From assembly GCA_038227045.1 (NCBI GenBank), contig JBBRQD010000112.1, positions 1-17,333 on the forward strand: 17,333 bases of DNA, written 5' to 3'. The stretch comes from JANXLS01 sp038227045 (GTDB taxonomy: Bacteria; Planctomycetota; SZUA-567; H5-PLA8). The translations under genes were made by a program, and so were the position numbers. The notes beneath the pieces were generated by a model. That model was not told the DNA's origin. It saw only the letters and a list, made by a program, of their open reading frames with translations, and did no database searches. Below, one piece after another: positions 1 through 5,815 of the stretch. How positions within the stretch are numbered: the stretch's first letter is position 1; each line of letters starts with the position of its first letter.

Positions 1-16
1 CATTCTCGCTTGCGGC

Positions 17-96
17 GGGCGGCGTTGAACTTCGTTGGTCTCGCACGGCGTATCTTCCCAATACGCCTTTGCTCGACCGCCTCGTTCAACTTGCCC
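17..96. repeat. Long imperfect palindrome (possible structured RNA or repeat)
   Basis: Successive segments pair across one axis: GGGC 17-20 with GCCC 93-96, GTTGAAC 24-30 with GTTCAAC 84-90, GGTC 37-40 with GACC 75-78, GCA 43-45 with TGC 70-72, and GGCGTAT 47-53 with ATACGCC 61-67 around a 7-nt loop. That is about 25 pairs in one elongated hairpin upstream of trmB. There is no T tract next to it, so it does not look like a plain terminator. It may be an interspersed repeat or a structured RNA; the sequence alone does not decide. Positions 1-174 hold no convincing coding sequence. A minus-strand frame stays open here but has no ATG start and is rich in arginine, as expected by chance at this GC content. 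Confidence 0.4.
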
Positions 97-174
97 GGCG
101 CGGCGCGATAATGACGCTTTAGAAACGCGCGGGTCAATAGTAGCGCACCAGCCAGCGAGTGAAAATTTAGCGAC

Positions 175-873
175 ATGAGCGAGCAAGAAGATCAAGTGGA
201 CGAGAGCATCGAGGATGCAGCCGAGGGTCGCGGGCGGGTTGTTCCCGAGGGTGGCCCCTTTGGCCGCGTGTTTTTGCCGACGGCGCAAGACGCGTGTGAA
301 TTGCCTTTGGATGCACTTCCGATTCCGGCGGATTGGACGTCGATTTATGGCCGAACGCAGCCGTTGATCGTGGAGATCGGCTGTGGCGGCGGGCGCACGA
401 TCATGAGCATGGCGGTGGCGCATCCCGAGTGGAATTGCATGGGCATCGAGCGTTGCGGCGAATACTATCGCCTGATGCGCGACCGCGCCGCGCGCAAGCA
501 GCTCGCCAATTTTCGCTGCGGCCGCATCGACGCCGCGTTTCTGATCAAGCGCTACTTCACGGACACCAGCGTCCACCACTACCACATCTATTTTCCCGAT
601 CCGTGGCCGAAGAAAAAGCATCTCAAGCGGCGTTTGTTCAACGAGGCTTTTTGCACGGATTTGAAACGCACGCTCGAGAAGAGCGGAACGCTTTTTTTTG
701 CGACGGATCATAAGGACTACTACGGCGAAATTCTGCCGCTGCTGCGCGGATTCTTCGACGTGGCCGAACATCCGGAGCCATGGGAAGATGCACCCAAGGG
801 ACGGACTAATTTTGAAGTAAAGTACATGGTTGCGGGGCGGCCGATTTATCGGTTGGTGGCGACGCAGAAATAA
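175..873 (+). CDS. trmB: tRNA (guanine-N7-)-methyltransferase
   Basis: This SAM-dependent enzyme methylates N7 of guanine 46 in the tRNA variable loop, in the cytoplasm. The 232-aa product has the Rossmann SAM-binding motif VEIGCGGG at residues 66-73 and an acidic strand end at E92 (GIER). The TrmB signature FPDPWPKKKHLKRRL lies at 140-154, followed by ATDH at 176-179. The C-terminal TNFEVKY at 211-217 matches the family's T-x-F-E-x-K substrate-binding motif. Length is normal for the family apart from an acidic N-terminal tail of about 25 residues. The ATG at 175 is chosen because the alternatives lie too far downstream; only a weak purine stretch precedes it. The gene stands alone on this strand and ends at a hairpin shared with the convergent neighbour. 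Confidence 0.95.
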   Translation: MSEQEDQVDESIEDAAEGRGRVVPEGGPFGRVFLPTAQDACELPLDALPIPADWTSIYGRTQPLIVEIGCGGGRTIMSMAVAHPEWNCMGIERCGEYYRLMRDRAARKQLANFRCGRIDAAFLIKRYFTDTSVHHYHIYFPDPWPKKKHLKRRLFNEAFCTDLKRTLEKSGTLFFATDHKDYYGEILPLLRGFFDVAEHPEPWEDAPKGRTNFEVKYMVAGRPIYRLVATQK

Positions 874-876
874 AAA

Positions 877-907
877 GCGCGGACTTCAATCGGCTTGAAG
901 TCCGCGT
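877..907. terminator. Bidirectional hairpin terminator between trmB and the exported protein
   Basis: A perfect 12-bp stem (878-889 with 895-906) closes a 5-nt loop. The plus strand has five A residues just before the stem (872-876), so on the minus strand the hairpin is followed by TTTTT. This makes it a textbook Rho-independent terminator for the minus-strand gene ending at 926. It can also end trmB transcripts, with a weaker downstream tract. Confidence 0.85.
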
Positions 908-925
908 TGCTCGCAACTCAAATAG

Positions 926-1510
926 TTACTTCTTCGGCGCCTGCATTTTGGTGCCAAAAGCAACGGCCGCTTCCTCGACTGTCTTGTATTTGCCGGCGTT
1001 GATCTCCTCGGTCGTTTCGGCCATGATCTTCATCATCGGCGCGGCCTGAGCGGCCTGCGCGGCGTCATCGCCCATGGACGCCAAGTCAACCTTCCACGTC
1101 CCGTCGGCCTTCTTCAGCTTCATTGGATTCTTTTCCTCGGGCTTGGCTTTGTCGACCGCGGTTGCCGTGTCGCCTTCGACTTTGTACTCCGCCTTGGCGG
1201 CTTCGACGGCGATGTCCGGCATGCCGCCGGCCATATTCTTGCTCAGAAGATTGTCGGCTCCGAATTTCTTGTCGCATGCGTCTTTGAATTTCAGAATCGT
1301 CGACATCATATCGATCAGGGTGTCGATGGTTTTGAGCTGCTCCGGAGTGCCGACGCACAGGTCATGCGCCGCCTTTTTGTCGCCGACCTTCACCGCTTTG
1401 GCGAAGGAAACCGCGACGTCTTTCGGTTCATCGGCTGCACGAACCTGAACTGCAAGCATCACGACACACGCGAGCAACGCTGACGACTTGATTGATTTAA
1501 AACGAATCAT
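926..1510 (-). CDS. Small exported protein of unknown function
   Basis: I do not recognise the family. From the ATG at 1510 the product has 194 residues. The signal peptide has a basic start (MIRFKSIKSS), a hydrophobic core (ALLACVVMLAVQ) and a likely cut after V-R-A before ADEPKD, so it is probably exported to the periplasm. The mature part is helical and rich in Ala and Lys, with a DGTWKVDLASM segment that recalls NTF2-like or DUF4878-type lipoprotein folds; that resemblance is weak. The upstream ATG at 1570 would put the start inside the terminator stem of the previous gene and add an unlikely leader. The 1510 start has GGAG about 8 nt upstream and exposes a clean signal peptide. A terminator separates it from the DUF1080 gene, so it is probably transcribed alone. 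Confidence 0.75.
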   Translation of the reverse strand: MIRFKSIKSSALLACVVMLAVQVRAADEPKDVAVSFAKAVKVGDKKAAHDLCVGTPEQLKTIDTLIDMMSTILKFKDACDKKFGADNLLSKNMAGGMPDIAVEAAKAEYKVEGDTATAVDKAKPEEKNPMKLKKADGTWKVDLASMGDDAAQAAQAAPMMKIMAETTEEINAGKYKTVEEAAVAFGTKMQAPKK

Positions 1511-1544
1511 GAATGATTCTCCAATGATTTGCCGGACGACAAAA

Positions 1545-1593
1545 AGGCGGCCCAAAAAACAGCGCGTCATTCTCGCCGTTTTTTGGGCCGCCT
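1545..1593 (-). terminator. Rho-independent terminator of the DUF1080 gene
   Basis: A perfect 16-bp inverted repeat (1545-1560 with 1578-1593) encloses a 17-nt loop. Read on the minus strand, the second arm runs into TTTTTG. It sits 24 nt past the stop of the DUF1080 gene and just upstream of the next minus-strand gene. Confidence 0.85.
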
Positions 1594-1616
1594 AAATGGC
1601 TCATTTGCAAAAAACT

Positions 1617-2633
1617 CTACTTTTTCTCCTTAATCCAGATATTCCGATAGAAGACCGGGTTTCCGTGGCCTTGAAGCTGGACCTCACCGCCTTCCGGCGT
1701 CTCCTTTTGACCGCCGCCTGTCGGTCCGTTGATCTCAAAATTCTCGTGAATGAGCACGCCGTTGTGCTTCACCGTGGCCATGGCATTCTTTAGTTTTTTG
1801 CCGGCTTCGTCGTATGTCGCCATGGTGAAATCGATGTCGTACGTCTGCCAGGCCAGCGGCGGGAAGACCATGTTGACCTTGGGCGCGGCTTTCGTATAGA
1901 TGCCGCCGGCTTCGTTGTTCTTGCCGAAGCGGCCGAACGAATCGAGCACCTGGCATTCGTAGCGGTTCTGCAAGTACACGCCGCTGTTGCCGCGGTCCTG
2001 TTCGCGCCCGTAAGGCTTGAACGGCTCCATGTATTCCACGTGCAAGATGAAGTTCTTGTACTTTTCTTTGGAGTAGGCATTGCCGTGGGCGGTCGTCAGC
2101 AATTTGCGCTCTTCGATCTGACCGCCTTTCCAATTGTCCATGTTCGTGCCGTCGAAGAGCACCGTTGCGCCTTCCGGGGGTTTGGCGCCAAGTGTCGGGC
2201 TTTGGCGCATGACTTTTTTGCATTCGAACGCTTCGCCCTTGTCGTTTTTACCCGTGAGCGTTTCGCCGCTCAGCGTCGCCGCGTAGGGTTTTTCGAAAAC
2301 GGTTTTGTCGCCGTCGGTGTTACCATCGGCCACCCATTCCTTTTCGGTGATGACGCGCAGTTTCGCATCGCCTTCCCAGCCGTCGCCAGGCAACCCGCCA
2401 TAATAATAAACCGCGCGGAACGCGCCGCCGCCCAGCGCCATGATCTGCGCGCCGAATTTTTTCTTGCCATCGGCCGCGGCGATTTCACCCGAATATTCGC
2501 CTTGAACTTTGAAATCCGGACCGGCCTGCGCGACATCCAGCGCCAGATCCTTGTTCACATCGACCTTTTCGCCGGCCAGCACCGCGCCGGCAAGGCACCC
2601 CACTACACATAACGCAGCAGACAATCGTTTCAT
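1617..2633 (-). CDS. Exported DUF1080 / 3-keto-disaccharide hydrolase-like protein
   Basis: The 338-aa product starts with a signal peptide (MKRLSAALCVVGCLAGAVLAG) and is likely periplasmic. An N-terminal region of about 120 residues with GEYSGEI and ALGGGAFRAVYYYGGLPGDGW precedes a C-terminal DUF1080 domain, a jelly-roll concanavalin-like fold. The domain is recognised from ATVLFDGTNMDNWKGG, RGNSGVYLQNRYECQVLDSFG, WQTYDIDF and the final VQLQGHGNPVFYRNIWIKE. Family members include 3-keto-disaccharide hydrolases and carbohydrate-binding secreted proteins that are very numerous in Planctomycetes, so a role in processing extracellular sugars is plausible. The substrate cannot be read here. The start at 2633 is preferred over 2645 because GGAG lies 6-7 nt upstream and the signal peptide then begins MKR. 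It is divergent from the chorismate lyase operon and has its own terminator. Confidence 0.88.
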   Translation of the reverse strand: MKRLSAALCVVGCLAGAVLAGEKVDVNKDLALDVAQAGPDFKVQGEYSGEIAAADGKKKFGAQIMALGGGAFRAVYYYGGLPGDGWEGDAKLRVITEKEWVADGNTDGDKTVFEKPYAATLSGETLTGKNDKGEAFECKKVMRQSPTLGAKPPEGATVLFDGTNMDNWKGGQIEERKLLTTAHGNAYSKEKYKNFILHVEYMEPFKPYGREQDRGNSGVYLQNRYECQVLDSFGRFGKNNEAGGIYTKAAPKVNMVFPPLAWQTYDIDFTMATYDEAGKKLKNAMATVKHNGVLIHENFEINGPTGGGQKETPEGGEVQLQGHGNPVFYRNIWIKEKK

Positions 2634-2723
2634 GACACGCTCCATTGAAAAAAGATGGCAAAACGCCTGACCTGTCTACACCCTGGACACGCGGGGCGCG
2701 GCAGAATTCATTTTTCAAATATT

Positions 2724-2739
2724 AGTACGTGCACGTACT
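2724..2739. promoter_or_regulatory. Perfect 16-bp palindrome, candidate operator
   Basis: AGTACGTGCACGTACT is fully self-complementary, with no loop, in the divergent intergenic region. It lies where the -35 region would be for the -10-like box at 2750-2755. A loop-free palindrome next to a promoter fits a dimeric regulator site better than a terminator. No regulator gene is visible nearby. Confidence 0.55.
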
Positions 2740-2742
2740 GTT

Positions 2743-2755
2743 TTGAGTGTATACT
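2743..2755 (+). promoter_or_regulatory. Candidate -10 promoter element of the chorismate lyase operon
   Basis: TATACT at 2750-2755, preceded directly by TG, resembles a sigma-70 -10 box 52 nt before the first start codon. No good -35 hexamer is present at 17 bp; the palindrome 2724-2739 occupies that place, which would suit an activator-dependent or repressible promoter. This is inferred from position and consensus only. Confidence 0.4.
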
Positions 2756-2807
2756 GTTGCGGCGTTGGAAGCGCCTGCGGACCGCGGCGGCAGGGAATGA
2801 GCGTAAT

Positions 2808-3374
2808 ATGATGAATCAAACCATTGGCAATACCGAGATTCTTTTTCCGTTGAACCGGTTTTACGAAACCGAACACTTGTCTTTGCCAAAGATGGCTCTC
2901 CTTAAGGGAGCGGAACTGCCCGAACCGTACCGCGGGATGCTGGACCACGGCCGCGATATGACTCCGACGCTCGAAGCATTCTTCCGCGAAACGGTTGCGA
3001 TCAGCATCATCCACAGCGGCCGGCAGGGCGACTCCTACACGCGCGAAGTCGTGTTGTTCACCGAGCAGTCGCGCAAGCCCGTCGCGTATGGCAGCATCGA
3101 TATTCATCTCGAAAATATCATGGGCGGAGCGCGCACCGATATTCTTTCCGGGTGCCTGCCGTTTGGTTCGATTCTGCACAAGCATGCGATCCCGCACGTC
3201 AGCGCGCCCAGCGCGTTTTTTGAAATCGATTCCGATACACAGACGCAAAAACATTTTTGCCTGCCCGGTCCGACACGTTTATACGGCCGCCGCAACCGGC
3301 TTTCGACTCCGGAAGGATTGACATTGGCCAATATCGTCGAAATTCTCGCGCCCGTCGTTTATCGGCAGGATTGA
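2808..3374 (+). CDS. UbiC-like chorismate pyruvate-lyase family protein
   Basis: Chorismate lyases remove pyruvate from chorismate to give 4-hydroxybenzoate. The 188-aa product aligns by eye with the UbiC/DUF98 fold along its length. RDMTPTLEAFF (49-59) corresponds to the SMTKRFE region of E. coli UbiC. YTREVVL (77-83) holds R79, matching the chorismate-binding Arg76. LPFGSIL (117-123) matches TPLGRYL. YGRRNRL (159-165) and IVEILAP (176-182) match GRRSRL and LTELFLP, so E178 stands for the catalytic Glu155. The key residues are therefore kept. Start: ATG at 2808 or the adjacent one at 2811; a GGGA stretch lies about 12 nt upstream. A longer open frame from 2655 would run through the promoter region and is rejected. 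It is the first gene of a three-gene operon, 15 nt before the flavoprotein. It could act in ubiquinone-like or in secondary aromatic metabolism; context favours the latter. Confidence 0.8.
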   Translation: MMNQTIGNTEILFPLNRFYETEHLSLPKMALLKGAELPEPYRGMLDHGRDMTPTLEAFFRETVAISIIHSGRQGDSYTREVVLFTEQSRKPVAYGSIDIHLENIMGGARTDILSGCLPFGSILHKHAIPHVSAPSAFFEIDSDTQTQKHFCLPGPTRLYGRRNRLSTPEGLTLANIVEILAPVVYRQD

Positions 3375-3389
3375 CAGGAGAGGAAAATT

Positions 3390-4649
3390 ATGAACGTAAA
3401 ATCGTGCGACGCATTGGTCATCGGATCCGGTCCCGCCGGTTCGTCTGCCGCGGCGATTCTGGCTGAATATGGACACAAGGTCATTATCCTGGAACGCGAG
3501 AAACATCCGCGCTATCGCATCGGCGAATCGCTGCTGCCGTTCACGTATTATTGTTTCAAGCGGCTCGGGCTCCTGGAGAAAATGAAGGCGTCGCAATATG
3601 TCAAGAAATACAGCGTTCAATTCGTCTCGCCGTCCGGGCGCGCGTCTCAGCCGTTTTATTTCACTGACCGCTATGGCACGGAAGTGGGCCAGACCTGGCA
3701 GGTTCTGCGCTCCGAGTTTGACCTGATGATGGTCAACAATGCGCGTGAAAAAGGCGCTGAACTTTTGGAAGGCATGACGGTCAAGGAAATCATCAAGGAA
3801 TGCGAACGCGTCGTGGGCGCGCGCGCGGTCGATCAAGAAGGGACGATGCACGAATTTCGAGCGAAGATGACGCTCGACTGCACCGGCCGCGAATCGCTGA
3901 GCGCGTCCCGCAACGGCTGGCGCATTCACGATCCGAAGTTGAACAAGGTTGCGATCTGGACGTACTATAAGGGTGCTCAGCGCGATGCCGGCCGCGACGA
4001 AGGCGCGACGACGGTGGCGTATGTTCCGGGCAAAGGGTGGTTCTGGTACATTCCACAGCACAACGACATGCTGAGCGTCGGCGTCGTCGCCGATCACAAA
4101 TATCTTTTCCGCGACGGCGTCCGCGACTTGAAAGCCGTCTTCGACCGCGAAGTGACGCAGAACAAATGGATCGAACAGCATCTGGCGCAAGGCACGCAAG
4201 TGGGCGAATACCGCACGACCGGCGAGTATTCTTTCCGCTCGAAATATTGCGCGGTTGACGGGCTGGTGCTGGTGGGCGATGCGTATGGATTCATCGATCC
4301 GTGTTTTTCGTCGGGCGTGCTGTTTGCGCTAAAGAGCGGCATCAAATCGGCGGAGGTGACGCACGAAGCGCTCGTGGCGAACGATTGTTCGGCCGTGCGC
4401 TACACGGAATACGCGAACATGATGATTCAGGCGATTGAAAACATGCGCTCGCTGATCTATGCGTTTTACGATCAAAATTTCAGTTTCCGCGAACTTACGA
4501 ACAAATACGATTTCGCCACGGGCGACGTCACCGATTGCCTGTCGGGCGACGTGAACAAGAGTTTCGAACGGCTCTTCACCGCGGTCAGCGATTTTGCGCC
4601 GGTGCCGGAACGGCTGCCGTATGGATTGCCGATGGGCGTCAATGAATGA
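3390..4649 (+). CDS. Flavin-dependent halogenase-like FAD oxidoreductase
   Basis: The 419-aa product belongs to the flavin-dependent halogenase / geranylgeranyl-reductase superfamily. Visible features are the FAD dinucleotide motif GSGPAGSS (12-19), E35 at the end of the second strand, and the IGESLLP motif (44-50). A lysine pair in YVKKYSVQF (70-78) lies near where halogenases have their catalytic lysine. The halogenase signature W-x-W-x-I-P is present as WFWYIP (217-222), followed by GDAYGFIDPCFSSGV (296-310), the second FAD contact. FAD-dependent oxidation or halogenation of an aromatic, probably protein-bound or 4-hydroxybenzoate-derived, substrate is the best guess. Whether it halogenates cannot be read from sequence, since relatives without that activity keep these motifs. 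A strong AGGAGAGGAA ribosome-binding site precedes ATG 3390. The stop overlaps the next start (ATGA), so translation is probably coupled. Confidence 0.8.
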   Translation: MNVKSCDALVIGSGPAGSSAAAILAEYGHKVIILEREKHPRYRIGESLLPFTYYCFKRLGLLEKMKASQYVKKYSVQFVSPSGRASQPFYFTDRYGTEVGQTWQVLRSEFDLMMVNNAREKGAELLEGMTVKEIIKECERVVGARAVDQEGTMHEFRAKMTLDCTGRESLSASRNGWRIHDPKLNKVAIWTYYKGAQRDAGRDEGATTVAYVPGKGWFWYIPQHNDMLSVGVVADHKYLFRDGVRDLKAVFDREVTQNKWIEQHLAQGTQVGEYRTTGEYSFRSKYCAVDGLVLVGDAYGFIDPCFSSGVLFALKSGIKSAEVTHEALVANDCSAVRYTEYANMMIQAIENMRSLIYAFYDQNFSFRELTNKYDFATGDVTDCLSGDVNKSFERLFTAVSDFAPVPERLPYGLPMGVNE

Positions 4650-5107
4650 TCTATGGCGAGCCTGAAGTTTCCGACTATCCCGAGCGCTACAAGAAAGGCG
4701 TGTGGCTATTTAATCACCGCCATTTTTTCGAGTGTCACGAAATTCTCGAAGCGCAGTGGATGGAAACCATCGGAACGCCGAAGACGTTTTATCAAATGAT
4801 CATTCACGCGGCGGTGGCTTTCGTTCATTGGGAGAATGGCAATCGCAAGGGCGTGCTTTCGCTGCAGCACACGTTCAAAATGAAAGCCGCCGCGATTCCC
4901 GCCGACGTGTACATGGGTCTGGACATCGCGCGTCTCAAAGCCGATATTGCGGCGCTGATTGAGCCGCTGCGCGCGGATATGACTTTGCCGCTGCGGCTAT
5001 TCGCGGAGGTGACGCCGCCGATGATTCAGGTGACGGGGTTTGAGCCGGTGGAATGTGACGAGCATGAGATGCTGGTGCTCGGGCGGCATATTAAAGAAGA
5101 TGAGTGA
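4646..5107 (+). CDS. DUF309 domain protein
   Basis: The 153-aa product carries the DUF309 signature: LFNHRHFFECHEILEAQWM (21-39), then FYQMIIHAAVAFVHWENGN (48-66) followed by a helical hairpin with LSLQHTF. The family is a small all-helical metal-hydrolase-like domain (H27, E29, H31, E32, E35 cluster) with no proven reaction. It starts inside the stop codon of the flavoprotein gene (4-nt ATGA overlap) and so belongs to the same operon. This suggests a job linked to the chorismate lyase and halogenase-like enzyme, for example acting on their product or intermediate. That is inference from gene order. It converges with the pcp-like gene, leaving 15 nt between stops. Confidence 0.8.
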   Translation: MIYGEPEVSDYPERYKKGVWLFNHRHFFECHEILEAQWMETIGTPKTFYQMIIHAAVAFVHWENGNRKGVLSLQHTFKMKAAAIPADVYMGLDIARLKADIAALIEPLRADMTLPLRLFAEVTPPMIQVTGFEPVECDEHEMLVLGRHIKEDE

Positions 5108-5122
5108 CCTGTACCGCAGGCA

Positions 5123-5779
5123 TTATTTGTTTTCAATCACCGACTTCAAAATAATCCGCACCGCGTCATCCAACTGCTTGCGCCCCGCTTCGTCCGCCGG
5201 CGGCACCACGGGCACGTGCACAAATCCGCGAATGGCTGGCGCGTTTTTATCCGTCATCAGCCGGTAGAAACATTCGTTGCAAAGATACCCGCCGGCGTCT
5301 TCCGAGGTCGCCGCTTTGATGCCCGCATCGTTCAATTTCTTAATGATCGCATCGACAGGCAGACCGCTGCGGATTGTTTGCGCGCCGCCCGGAACGATCG
5401 CGTCGCGCGGCGGCGCTTTGCCGTCGTTGTCCGGCGGCTTGGCCGGATGGTAGCCGTTGCGCGCGATTTTCTCGACGTGAATTTCCGGGGTGCCTTCGCC
5501 GAATGAAATCACCGCGACGGGCTTTAATTTCTCAATCGCTTCGGCGAGCGGTCCGCCTATTTTGTCATAGACGACTTTCAGCCGGACCGTTTTGATGGCA
5601 TGTCCGGCGATTTCCTGACCGTCGAATTTGCTCACGACATCCCAAGATGTGTTGTACGCGGAGCCGCCGAAGGGTTCGAATCCGGTCAGCAGGATGACCG
5701 GCTTGCCTGTGGGTTCTTCGGCGCGCGAAATGGCTGCGCAGAAAAATGCGGCAAGTATCGTGAGTCCATACCGCGTCAT
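5123..5779 (-). CDS. Exported pyroglutamyl peptidase I-like (C15) protein
   Basis: C15 cysteine peptidases release N-terminal pyroglutamate from peptides. The 218-aa product has the family opening VILLTGFEPFGG (28-39) and the complete catalytic triad by alignment: E103 in VEKIARN, C167 in YLCN, and H188 in GFVHVP. Unusually, it begins with a signal peptide (MTRYGLTILAAFFCAAISRAEEP), whereas classical Pcp is cytoplasmic. The usual GQAGGR segment is replaced by SFGEGTPEI, so substrate preference may differ. A purine-rich GGGAG lies about 6 nt before ATG 5779. The start is 36 nt downstream of the glgP stop on the same strand, so the two are likely cotranscribed, although no functional link between them is evident. 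Confidence 0.85.
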   Translation of the reverse strand: MTRYGLTILAAFFCAAISRAEEPTGKPVILLTGFEPFGGSAYNTSWDVVSKFDGQEIAGHAIKTVRLKVVYDKIGGPLAEAIEKLKPVAVISFGEGTPEIHVEKIARNGYHPAKPPDNDGKAPPRDAIVPGGAQTIRSGLPVDAIIKKLNDAGIKAATSEDAGGYLCNECFYRLMTDKNAPAIRGFVHVPVVPPADEAGRKQLDDAVRIILKSVIENK

Positions 5780-5815
5780 GCGTGTCTCCCTCTCTCCTTG
5801 TCTCCCCGGCCGCCG

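Noticed and set aside
1596..1793. 65-codon plus-strand frame
   Set aside because: Antisense to the 3' end of the DUF1080 gene, starting right after its terminator arm.
2655..2807. N-terminal extension of the chorismate lyase frame
   Set aside because: It would translate the palindrome and promoter region; the homologous part of the protein starts near 2808.
3279..4199. 306-codon minus-strand open frame
   Set aside because: Antisense to the flavoprotein gene, with low-complexity Arg/Ala composition.
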